A DNA stretch of 64,000 bases from Zanthoxylum bungeanum (taxonomy: Eukaryota > Streptophyta > Magnoliopsida > Sapindales > Rutaceae). This document shows positions 1 through 10,713 of the stretch, one piece after another. The DNA is taken from the NCBI GenBank assembly GCA_019454045.1, contig SKCR01049645.1:62001-126000 (forward strand). Reading direction: 5' to 3'. Made by a program: the position numbers and the translations under genes. The notes beneath the pieces are model-generated. The model was not told where the DNA came from. It ran no database searches and worked only from the letters and a program-made list of their open reading frames with translations. The first letter of the stretch is position 1, and each line of letters begins with the position of its first letter.

Positions 1-330
1 GATTTAGAAGATTCGGCAACATTTGCCTCAACATTGGGCCTACAATGACCGTTCATAACGGACTCGTAATTGGTGAGTTCATTCAGCAGTTCAGTCAATG
101 TGAAAGTCAACTTGTTCATAGAACAATTGCTCTTAAACTGGAGGAAACTCTTCGGAAGGGTTTTCATGATCATTTTCACCTGGCTTTGTATATTAATACG
201 TGCACTATTGGTTTCAGCCATATTAAGATGAGCCATCATCCTTAACACATGGTCTCAGACTGATGTGCCTTCATTCATTCTAGCGGTCAATACAGAGGCA
301 ATTGCCTCATGTTGTTGCCAGTCTGAAGGT
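1..330 (-). pseudogene. Copia A gag, C-terminal part (minus strand, cut by the window edge)
   Basis: Read on the minus strand, about 330-1 encodes a Ty1/Copia gag segment: a helix-rich stretch with NMAETNSARI, then KMIMKTLPKSF and FTLTELLNELTNYESV, which is the usual order in plant Copia gag (UBN2-type). It is the direct continuation of the gag fragment at 9690-10003; the two were separated by insertion of element B1. One in-frame TGA lies near 252-254, so this gag is broken. The zinc knuckle and pol would lie to the left of base 1, outside the window. Confidence 0.85.
326..330. repeat. Target-site duplication of element B1 (left copy, AAGGT)
   Basis: AAGGT immediately precedes the TGTTGG start of the B1 5' LTR and is repeated exactly at 9685-9689 after the 3' LTR. 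A 5-bp duplication is the normal LTR-retrotransposon insertion footprint. Confidence 0.93.
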
Positions 331-2256
331 TGTTGGACAGTTATGACCCATAGCATCACTATTTGTACAGATCATGGTGTTGTTGTACAAATTAACTATG
401 TGACAAAGGAAATTGCTCTTTTATCATTTGTAATTAGATTACCATGATGTATAAATGATAAAAGGTCCATATGATTAGTTCCGGATTGAGATGATATGAG
501 ACAGTATCAATCCACGAAGGTTTAATCATTAAATATCCATAGTCGTAGTATTATCGAGATTGGACATCGATAATGCGGAATAGACTAGTATTACACTTAT
601 GCGCGTTGTGGGAGCATAACGGCATAGTTCTCATATATTTGGGTATAGGATACTCATGAAAGTGTCTATGGAATTCCATTGGTAGTATGACTATGTGTCT
701 ATGGAAGTCTGAATCAGGGTAGGTGTATTTGGTCTTAACCTGAGACTTGCACCGCTAATACTTACGATAATCAATATACTTTGGTTTTGGTCGTCCAGGG
801 CTTTAACCGGTTCTGTGTACGCCTCTTCTGGGTATATTGAGAATCGTAGTGTATTGGGTGTGATGTCGAGATGGAAGTATCACTCCAGTCATAGTGGAGA
901 TGATGATCACGTAGGATACGGAACTGGTGCTCTTATATGCTGCAGCTATCGGGATATTATGACTAGGTCATGTTTATTCGATTATAGAGACTAGTTACCA
1001 GAGATTCCGATATGTGCTTAGTACGGGGCAGACACATTTCCAACCCCAGGCCTTGCATGTGACATCCGATACTGGATCGAAATACGCAATACTACGTATA
1101 CTACGCCTGATATATATCACATATTCTAGTAAGAATATTTATGGAGAATTGGGTAGGCACGGTGCTTTGCTAGAAGCCAACCATGTCTTGTAAATCGGTA
1201 AAAACGTAGTACTAGGTACGTACGTGTTCGGATAGTCCGACGACCGGATTTACTGCCAACATATCCGGGGATCTCATGGGTCACTTCCTGAAGATTCACC
1301 GATGACGTATGACTCGCACTTTATTAATCTGGGATTAATTGTAAGAGAGAGAAAATTAATCTGGGATTAATTACAGAGATATTTTATCTGGGATAAAATT
1401 TTATTTAAAGAGAGAAAAACGATTAATTTGGAATTAATCGATAAAATAATATATTCGATATATTATACGAAATTGGATTTCGACGCGGAATTGAAATTAG
1501 ATTTTAATTCGGGCGAACGAGTTAATTTAGAATTAATTCGTTAGCGACGTGAATAGTAATTTTGCTAGGGATAATTATTTAATTAAATTTGATTTAATTA
1601 CGTCGCAACGGAAAATTCGTTAATTTGGAATTAGCGAACCCGAGCCCGGGAGTGTTTGCGGGCCCACTCGCATTTCGAATCGAGTGGGGCCCACATGTCA
1701 CATCACTTGTCAACTTTAGTCACTTTGATTGATGGAAGTTGAAGAGAAATGATGCTTGAGTGTGTTACACTCCAAGTTGGTGAGATAGAAGACATTTACC
1801 ATTTATTTCTCATTTTTGGTATTTTGACTTTTGGTTAAGTGTATTAGATACACAACTCACAAACACACATCTCTCTCTCTCTCTTTGCATCTCTTGGCCA
1901 AGGGCCTACTCTCTCTCAAATTCCTTGCAAAAATCGTGAGCAAGGAGAAGGCAATAGTGAAGTTTTGTTGCAAAATTTCACAAGGTGCTAGCACACATCC
2001 GGAGTCTTGCGAAGGTGATAGGGAAACCAACTTGTGAGCATGTAATAACCATTCGAAAGCTTGGAGCTTGGACCACCATGGCCGAATCACAAGGAGCACA
2101 CCAAAGAGCAAAGTCGAGAGCTTCATGGAGCAAAGGCTTGTGTTCGTCGCGTCGTAAAATCCGATCAATGTAAGTATGATTCTGCCATATTTCATTGTTG
2201 TATTCGCACATGTTTCTTGCTTGAATTGATCTTTGGGACTTAATAGAAACCCAACA
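331..2256 (+). repeat. 5' LTR of B1
   Basis: About 1.93 kb, long for a plant Copia LTR. Starts TGTTGGACAG and ends ACCCAACA. Compared with the 3' LTR it lacks about 70 bp near 662, between the 'actcatg' and 'ggaattcc' segments. A CT-rich stretch (about 1867-1890) lies in the last quarter. Positions 1323-1638 hold a dense series of short inverted repeats with 3-bp spacers, described in the findings. Confidence 0.93.
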
Positions 2257-2257
2257 A

Positions 2258-2270
2258 TGGTATCTTGAGC
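2258..2270 (+). promoter_or_regulatory. Primer-binding site of B1
   Basis: TGGTATCTTGAGC directly follows the LTR. B2 and B3 have TGGTATCAGAGC here, the standard plant Copia site complementary to the 3' end of initiator tRNA-Met. B1 has drifted in its second half. Confidence 0.85.
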
Positions 2271-4440
2271 CATTTTGAGCATGAAACATGATTAGGGTAA
2301 AATTTGGGCAAAATCAATTTGAGCATGATTTGATAAAATTAATTGATTGAGTATGCTTGAATGATGTTGTATTGAAGTTGTATATGATCAATTTCATGAA
2401 AAGTTGATTGGATTAATTTTTGCCCAAAATATAGGCTTGGCCGAATATGAATGTTGCCCTAATGTCATGGTATTTTTTGTTTCTTTGATCATTGGATGAC
2501 TTGAAACAATGGGGAAATGTTGATTTGAGATTTAATTGGATTCAATTTTGATTTGGATAAAATACCCTAAAATGCCGAGACTAGTAAGCATGAAATTTAT
2601 GCGATTTTTTGATTCAAATGTGTTGGACATGTGTTGATGATAATGAGCATAATTAATTAGGCTAATTGATGTTTTGGAAATATTAATTTGAGTAATTAAT
2701 TATGGCATACACTTTAGGTTAATTTAATTATGAGATTTGGAATTTTGAAATTAAATTAATTGGGCTTAAATTTGGAATTGGGCTTTTAAAGTTGTAATTG
2801 GGCTTAATGGGCTTGGTTGTGCCAAGTTTGGTTTAGGCTAATTGGTTGGATCCAATTGGGCCCAAAACCATCACCAAAAAGTCCAATTATGACTTAATGG
2901 ACCTTTAATTTTAATTGGGCCTAAATTGGTTTCTTGGCAAATAAGAGTGATTCCTTAAATGGGCTTTGGTATTTGGGTTTGACCCATATTGACCAAAAGT
3001 CCATGCCTTAAGAAATTAATTAAAAGCCCATTGGACTTTAATTAAATTAACATTGGATGTTAATCAGGCTTTGAGACCCGTAACGATTAGATTTAGAATC
3101 TAAGTCGCAACGGCACATTAAAAAGTGTAATTATTTAATTTGGAATTAAATAAATGAATTAGTATTAAATACAAATTAAATTGGATTTAATGTTGTAGTT
3201 TAATTTAATTCAAGAATTCGTACTTTGAGTACTTATTCGTAAAACGAGTTGGACTCGCGCAAAATCAAATCGTTGTTTGAACATTGGATGGTCATTAATA
3301 TTCAGATTAATTAATTGGATTAGATTGATTGATAACATGCTTGTGTGAATACATGGATGCGATGTATGAATAATGTATATCGGATGTATATTAGATGGGT
3401 GAGGGTAATTTTGGAAATGGTTGTAATAAATTTAGAATTTATTAATTGGACCTGCGTGTCCAGCCTATTACCTCTTGACTCTGTGTATTTCTCTTCTCAC
3501 CTATTCCCCTCAATGTAAATGAGGTTTCTTTAGAAGTGTTATGTAATCGGGTAGAAGTAATACTTGTGCTAGCGGGAGAGAGGAAATGGAGAGATTTGTT
3601 CTAGGAACAATGTGTTTAAATATCCATCCGCATATCATTATTATATTTAACAGGATCCTAGCCCACTAGGAAATAAGGTTTCCCGAGTACTCAATAGAGG
3701 GTTAGAGGCTCGCCGAAAAATAGTAGGAGGCAAATATTAAATTTGTAATATTCGTTTAGTTACTTGCCATACGCGCTCATTCAAATATTTCGTCAAATAA
3801 ATTAATATATTAGTTGGACTAATATTTAATGTTGTTTTAAATAAACAGTTGGACTGTATTCAAACTATTTCATTTATAGTTGATTATATAATTGGATTAT
3901 AGTAATCAATATATTTGAATTAACTAATTTCAATTAATAGTTGATTTTATAATTGGATTATAGTAATCAATATAATTGAATTTAACCTATTTAATTATAG
4001 TTGATTATATAGTTAGATTATAGTAATCATTATAATAAATAGTACCTAAAATCGTTGATTAAATAGTTGGACTATTAGAATCAAGATAATTGAAAGATTA
4101 GTGTTTAAAACATAATCCTGGGTGAAAATGTATTTAAATGACTTTAATTTTCAAATTGGGAATAATGATTCAGGATAGTCCTGAAAACTGAGAAGTTATT
4201 CTATTTGATAGAGTAACATCTTGGGCCTAAGCCCGAAGTTGAGCAAATAGTAGAACATGATATTTGGAATATTCATGTGATGATAACTTTAGTGCTTAAT
4301 CTGTTAAGCTTGCCGCAAAGACTCCTTAATTTCTTAGTCAGAACTAAGGATTAGATCCTTATAGTATGATATTGAAATTGAAGGATCTTCATAGATCTAT
4401 CCTTAGATCTTAGAAGTACTAAATTGCAATAGTAAACTCT
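2271..4440 (+). other. B1 leader (noncoding, hairpin-rich)
   Basis: About 2.2 kb between primer-binding site and recognisable gag. It is AT-rich and has no credible coding frame. It contains conserved family B sequence with many inverted repeats around 3-bp spacers, including 3087-3103, 3131-3153, 3424-3444, 3596-3610, 3807-3825 and a hairpin array at 3881-4095. Gag-like remnants begin somewhere after about 4250. Confidence 0.7.
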
Positions 4441-6000
4441 TGGAGAGTTAATGACTATACTCAAGGAGACAAAGCCAAAGTTTGCAATAGGGTAAGAAGC
4501 GCAAGGCGTATCTTATTTCGACATCCCAGAAGGCCAAGGCTTGGCCAAAGGCTTCTAGAGTCTGGAAAAGGGCAAAGGCAAAATCATTATAATCTTCTGG
4601 GAAGACAAATGACATATCCCAAGATGTCTGCCTAAATTGTGGCAAACGGGGTCACTGAAGCGTGACTGCCGTATGGACAAGGCAGACATGAAGGAATTGA
4701 AGACGGGCAAGGCTTTGGTTTCAAATATGTTTTTCATAAATATGTTCACTACTAGTATTAATATTTGATATTAGATACTAAAAGTGGTACATAAATATGT
4801 ACTGGTGTGCAGAATCTGCTGATAAGCAGGATACTGACTTCAGATGAGATTTATCTGCGATTCGGAAACGGGACGACAGTCGCTGTTTTAACCGTAGATA
4901 CCTAAGTTTTGGAACTACCATTCAGGTGTGTATTTAAATTAGGAAACTGTTACAATGAACTAGTTTGACTAGAAACATTATCTCTATATCAGGGTTTAAC
5001 CCGTTGCAGGTATACCTTTATATTCTAGAACACTAAAGTGTTTTATTATATAAAGATGATATAGAGATAAACTCATTAGATGTGAATAACAGTATTTATA
5101 TTTTGAATATAAATGAATCTCAAACGTATAACATGACAAACAAATAGCTCAAACTGATTTGATCAGATGAGACTCATTTTTGGCATTGTTGTCTGGGACA
5201 CAATAAACAAGACTCGTATATCCACACTTTTGAAGAGTGGATACTATGACAAATTTGATTCCATTCAAATAATGTCTACGAATCTAGTTTATTAGGCAAA
5301 GTGCCTAAAACACCTTTTACTTGGTAAAAGTGTAAGTGCCACCGATCTATTAGCCCTCATTCATAGTGACGTAAGTGGGCCCATATCTAGCTAGGCTAGA
5401 GGTGGATATGAATATTTCGTGACCTTTACGGATGTGGCATCGCGTTATGGTTATGTGTTTCTTGTGAAACACGGATCGAAAACTTTTGGTAAAATCAAAG
5501 AGTTTCGACACAAAGTAGACAAACAGATCGGCTAAAGTATTAAACCATCACGGTTAGACCATGATGGAAAATACTTAAGCAATAAGTTTCTCAAATACTT
5601 GAAAGAGTATAGTATTCTTTCAATGTGGACTCCTCCTGGAACACGTTAGTTTGACGGTGTGTCTGAACGGAGAAACCGAATTTTGTTAGACATGATAAGG
5701 TTATTCATGAGTCGCTCTGAGCTACCATTTCCTTCAACAAATACGCATTCACAGTACAAAACTTATTTTAAATAAGGTTCCATAAAAATCTGTTAAACTT
5801 CATATTAGATATGAACAGGAAAGAAACCGGGTTCTCATTCCTGAAGATTTGGGTATGCAATGCATATGTTTGGATGATACCAAACTAGAACCCAAATCGG
5901 ATAAGTGCCTAATTTGTAGGTTATCCTAGGGAAACCAAAGTATAGTACTTATACAACTCACAAGAGAATAATTTAATTGTTGCTCACCATGCGGTTTTCC

Positions 6001-6003
6001 TAA
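6001..6003. repeat. TAA target-site duplication of MITE (left copy)
   Basis: TAA precedes the MITE and is repeated at 6468-6470. B2 and B3 have the uninterrupted sequence TTTTCCTAAGAGGAATACC at the same place, which proves the insertion and its borders. Confidence 0.9.
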
Positions 6004-6467
6004 GGGTCTGTTTGGTTCAACGAAGGGGAGGGGAGGGGAGGGGAGGGGAGGGATTTTAATGGAGGGGGGGGGAGGGGAGGGGATGGGAGGGGAGGGAAGA
6101 GATTTTAATTAAATATATGTTTGGTTCAAAGGAGGGGAGGGGAGGGGAGGGTTTTTAATTAAATATATGTTGGTTCAAGAAGGGAGGGGAGGGATTTTAA
6201 AACTAATTTACTATTTTATCCTTATAACTTGTTATAAATAAAATTAAAAACAATATAAGTAGGGATAATTTAGTAATTGCATTTAAAATTTTAATTCATC
6301 ACTTTCTCTCCCCTCCAAAACCCCCACTTTTGGAGGGGAGCTAAAATTGGCTTAGGAGGGATTTTGCTCCCCTCCCCTCCCCTCCCCTTCAAAAAATTTG
6401 AACCAAACAAACAAAATTCAAAATAATCCCTCCCCTCCCCTCCAAAACCCCCCAACCAAACATAGCC
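6004..6467. mobile_element. Tourist-like (PIF/Harbinger) MITE with GGGGA tracts
   Basis: 464-bp insertion present only in B1. The left end is GGGTCTGTTTGGTT and the right end, read on the minus strand, is GGCTATGTTTGGTT. These imperfect terminal inverted repeats plus a TAA duplication fit the Tourist/PIF-Harbinger group. The left half is runs of GGGGA on the plus strand; the right half is matching CCCCT runs, so the whole element can fold back. No coding capacity. Confidence 0.88.
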
Positions 6468-8084
6468 TAAGAGGAATACCTATATGCAGTGGTAAGTGGG
6501 AGGAAAGTAAAACTCGATGAAAATCGGAGTAATACTATTCCTGGCACCGATTCCTTAATGGAACACAAATAGTTCATCAAGGATGTAACTATACCAATAA
6601 TCTTCGAATACACAAGAACCACGTTAGTCGGAGAGAGTCAAAAAACAACCTGGGGTATGGGTTTCTGATCTCACCTCATAAAGATGTCAATCTTATTGAG
6701 GAATACGAACTGACTACGTATGAGGAAATGATACAAGGTATCGACTCCCTATTATGGCAAAGTACCATGATATCCGAAATAGATTCCATGTATACCAACC
6801 AAGTTTAGATACTAGTTGGTGTACAACAAGTCATTGTGCCTATTGGTACTATATAAGTCTTCAAGGAAGAGATACATGGAAGGCAACATACCAACGTACT
6901 AAGCTAGGCTTGTAGCGATAAGGTATCGTTATCAACATTGTGTCGATTACGACAAAACCTTTTACCTGTTGCCACGGTAAATCCATTTGGATAATGCTTG
7001 CTGATGCTGCATGTTTCATTTATGAAATATGTCAGCTGAATGCCAAAACCGCTTTCCTTAACGGAAACCTTTTGGAGGATGTTTACAACATCCTGACGGT
7101 TTTGTCGTACTAAAACAAGCAAACAAGGTTTGCAGGTTATTCGATCCATTGATGGATTGAAGCAAGCATTGGGTTCTTGGAACTATCATTTTGATGTAAT
7201 CATAATGGTATATGATTTAATTCAAAACGAAAATGATTCTTGTGTATATAAGGAGGTTAGCGGGAGCCCACTGACAGTGAATGTCCTATATAATGATGAT
7301 ATATCATTTCTTGGAAATGATATTCCCATAATAAAATCGGTGAAAGCTTGGCTTTCATGAAAATTCTCCGTAGAATTCTTGGGAGAAACAACCTTTATTC
7401 TAGGAATAAAGATCTACTGGGATAGATTTAAAGTTGTTAATACTCTCCGAGAACTCGTACATTGAAATAAATGTACGCGACCTGGTGTCTCATATGCTTT
7501 GAGCATATGGAGTCACGATCAGGCCAATCCAAGTGATAGTCACTGGATTGATGTTAAGAACATCCATAAGTATCTTAGATGAACTAAGGATGTTGTCTTA
7601 TACTATGGAGAATGAGAACTTGAAGTGACTGGGTTCACTGCTGCAAGTTTCTTAACCGATAAAACGACTATAAGTCGTAACAACGGTACTATACAGTTTG
7701 AATAACGGAACAGTGAGCTGGAAATCTTCCAAGTAAGATACTGTTACCGAATAAACAACGAAAGCGGGTTATTGCTGCTGCTGAGGCAGCAATAGAAGCC
7801 ATTTGGGTCGATAATAATCCTAATTAGATTAGGAGTAGTTCTGTTAGCAGCTGAGCTAGGCTACAACACATGCTAAAGAATTAATGGTCTCATCAACGAT
7901 CCAGATATATACTTCAATATTCATCTGATTCGTTCGGATCATACATCGTGGCGATGTGATGATCGAATAAATCGCATCAGATAATAATCATGCAAATCCG
8001 CTGACGAAAGCATTTTCTCAGCAGAACTTTGAGCGAACCGTATATAGTTCGGGTGTAGGACACTTGAGTGATAGGCTATAGGCC

Positions 8085-8095
8085 AAGTGGGAGAT
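8085..8095 (+). promoter_or_regulatory. Polypurine tract of B1
   Basis: AAGTGGGAGAT abuts the 3' LTR start and is identical in B2 and B3. It is the expected plus-strand primer for reverse transcription. Confidence 0.85.
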
Positions 8096-9684
8096 TGTTG
8101 GAAAATTATGACCCATATCATCACTATTTATATAGATCATGGTGTTGTTGTACAATTTAACTATGTGACAAAGGAAATTGCTCTTTTATCATTTGTAATT
8201 AGATTACCATGATGTATAAATGATAAAAGGTCCATATGATTAGTTCCGAATTGAGATGATATGAGACAGTATCAATCCACGAAGGTTTAATCATTAAATA
8301 TCCATAGTCGTAGTATTATCGAGATTGGACATCGATAATGCGGAATAGACTAGTATTACACTTTTGCTCGTTGTGGAAGCATAACGATATAGTTCTCATA
8401 TATTTGGGTATAGGATACTCATGCAAGTGTAATAAGAGGTTGTGTTTACCGATGGTACGGAAACGGCTTCGCTCTGGATAGACCCCTCGGAATTCCATTG
8501 GTAGTAGGACTATGTGTCTATGGAAGTCCGAATCAGGCTAGGTGTATTTGGTCTTAACCTGAGACTTACACCGCTAATTCTTGTGACAATCAATATACTT
8601 TGGTTTTGGTCGTCCAGGGCTTTAACCGGTTCTGTGTACGCCTCTTCTGGGTATATTGAGAATCGTAGTGTATTAGGTGTGATGTCGAGATGAAAGTATC
8701 ACTCCAGTCATAGAGGAGATGATGATCACGTAGGATATGGAACTGGTGCTCTTATACTGTGCAGCTATCGGGATATTATGATTAGGTCATGTTTATCCGA
8801 TTATAGAGACTAGTTACCAGAGATCCGATAAGTGCTTCGTACGGGGAAGACACATTTCCAACCCTAGGCCTTGCACGTGACATCCGATACTGGATCGAAA
8901 TATGTAATACTACGTATTCTACGCCTGATATAGATCATATATTCTAGTAAGAATATTTCTGGAGAATTGGGTAGGCACGGTGCTTTGCTAGAAGCCAACC
9001 ATGTCTTGTAAATCGGTAAAAATGTAGTACTAGATACGTACGTGTTCGGATAGTCCGACGACCGGATTTACTGCCAACATATCCGAGAATCTCATGGGTC
9101 GCTTCCCGAAGATTCACCGATGACGTATGACTCACACCTTATTAATCTGGGATTAATTGTAAGAGAGAGAAAATTAATCTGGGATTAATTACGGAGATAT
9201 TTTATCTGGGATAAAATTTTATTTAAAGAGAGAAAAATGATTAATTTGGAATTAATCGATAAAATAATATATTCGATATAATTATTTTATCGATTTGCAT
9301 CTCTCTCTCTCTTTGCATCTCTCGGCCAAGGGCATACTCTCTCTCAAATTCCTTGCAAAAACCGTGAGCAAGGAGAAGACAATAGTGAAGTTTTGTTGCA
9401 AAATTTCACAAGGTGCTAGCACACATCCGGAGTCTTACGAAAGTGATAGGGAAACCAACTTGTGAGCATGGAATCACCATTCGAAAGCTTAGAGCTTGGA
9501 CCACCATGGCCGAATCACAAGGAGCACACCAAGGAGCAAAGTCGAGAGCTTCATGGAGCAATGGCTTGTGTTCGTCCCGTCGCAAAATCCGAACAATGTA
9601 AGTATGATTCCGCCATATTTCATTGTTGTATTCGCACATGTTTCTTGCTTGATATGATCCTTGGGACTTAATAGAAACCCAACA
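8096..9684 (+). repeat. 3' LTR of B1 (internally deleted)
   Basis: About 1.59 kb against 1.93 kb for its partner. The difference is a deletion of over 300 bp at about 9288: sequence jumps from the AATATATTCGATATA palindrome region to the CT-rich stretch. This end keeps the 70-bp segment missing from the 5' LTR (about 8424-8490). Confidence 0.92.
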
Positions 9685-9689
9685 AAGGT
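9685..9689. repeat. Target-site duplication of B1 (right copy, AAGGT)
   Basis: Exact copy of 326-330; gag of Copia A resumes directly after it. Confidence 0.93.
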
Positions 9690-10003
9690 TGCCCAAACAT
9701 GTTCTGTAATGACTGCATAATCATTGATGTTTTCCCCACAGGCTCATTCTGTGCAGCAAGAACCTCAGACATGGATGCTATCAAATAGCTATGGGCTTTC
9801 TCATCAGCTTTAATCCAATTATTATAGGCATTACGTGTAGCTCTGCCAGCATTAGGTGCTGGCTCAGGAGGACATTCCTCCATTATGACAAATTTAAGGT
9901 CTTCACAGACCAAGATAGCATTCATGTCACTTTTCCATTTAACATAATTATCCCCGGTTAATTTTTCTTGTTGTTTGATAATATAGATTATTGCAGATGC
10001 CAT
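9690..10003 (-). pseudogene. Copia A gag, N-terminal part
   Basis: Minus-strand frame starting MASAIIYIIKQQEKLTGDNY, followed by a typical Copia gag N-terminal domain (VKWKSDMNAILVCEDL, then NAYNNWIKADEKAHSYLIAS). The start is set at the ATG complementing 10001-10003, because the conserved domain begins just after it. The same frame is open a few codons further upstream. The coding sequence stops where B1 is inserted and continues at 330-1. This part has no internal stop, so it decayed less than the family B polyproteins. Confidence 0.88.
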
Positions 10004-10713
10004 GGCTGAAAAATAATAAACGCGCATTCAATATTCATTCATCGCATATTAAAATTGTCAAACATTTAGGCATAAAATTAAACATGATGCATGATCAATG
10101 TATAATGAATTAGAAACCTAAGAGAATTACTATGCCACGGTTATCTATCATCCCACAAATAAGTGCCGTCGTAGGGTAGGTCAAGTATTCGCATGATAGA
10201 TTGAGATATTCTCAATTGATTAATATATCTGAAATAACTATTATTCATATATTAATCAACTACCGTTATTTTGATCAAGGAAGCTTTGATTAACAACTTA
10301 ATCATTCCTTTGTGAGTGTGACCCATTATTTCGGAACCCTTAGACTTAACTAGTGAAGTGCCGCCATAAGGTAGGTCAAATCACCAGATACATCTAGAGT
10401 CTCTATCCTTTCAGAATCCAAACCTGATATTGATCCAAAAAGGACACCATCCGTAGGGGGACGAAAGCAAAGCCGTCTCGAGGCGCCTATTGAATCTCAC
10501 GTTTTTGGATAACAATGGAGATCGCGGGATATATTGTGGTATACCCCTCTTCCACTCATTATTAAAAAGAGTAAGGTTCTTATCTCACTAGTATTTTATG
10601 AATCTTAGATTATGCTCGGCTAAAGTCATAACCTTAATTAATACTAGTTGATGATATAGTGATCTAACCAATTTTGTCTTTTAAAATTTTATTCACTAAT
10701 CCCGATTAGTCTC
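10004..10713 (-). other. Copia A leader, gag-proximal part
   Basis: Noncoding leader of the minus-strand Copia A between its gag start and the point where B2 is inserted. It contains inverted repeats such as ATTGAGA/TCTCAAT with spacer TAT (about 10200-10216) and a 13-bp arm pair (TTGATTAATATAT and its complement) about 19 bp apart at 10217-10261. No gene recognised. Confidence 0.75.
10709..10713. repeat. Target-site duplication of B2 (left copy, GTCTC)
   Basis: GTCTC before B2 against ATCTC at 20613-20617 after it: four of five bases match, and the Copia A leader continues across the junction. Confidence 0.7.

Larger units (their letters stand above)
4441..8084 (+). pseudogene. B1 gag-pol remnant (Copia)
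   Basis: Decayed polyprotein. A CCHC zinc knuckle (C-x2-C-x4-H-x4-C pattern, reading CLNCGKRGH before a frameshift) lies at 4630-4672. Protease remnant at about 4860-4960; integrase core at about 5340-5740 (YEYFVTFTDVASRYGYVF, then SERRNR). Reverse transcriptase at about 6600-7440 includes LNAKTAFLNGNLLEDVY, and the active-site box reads YNDD instead of the usual YVDD (about 7290-7305). RNase H runs at about 7470-8080 (GVSYALSIWS). Numerous stops and frameshifts make it non-functional; a MITE interrupts it. Confidence 0.88.
331..9684 (+). mobile_element. Copia family B, element B1 (complete but decayed)
   Basis: Complete LTR retrotransposon bounded by TGTTGG...CCAACA and a perfect AAGGT target duplication. 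Order: long 5' LTR, primer-binding site, long AT-rich leader, gag zinc knuckle, protease, integrase, reverse transcriptase, RNase H, polypurine tract, 3' LTR. Integrase before RT defines Ty1/Copia. The coding part is full of stops and frameshifts. B1 is inserted in the gag of the minus-strand Copia A and itself carries a MITE at 6004-6467. Compared with B2 and B3 it lacks a block of about 580 bp in its leader (their 14150-14700 and 34260-34820). Confidence 0.93.
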
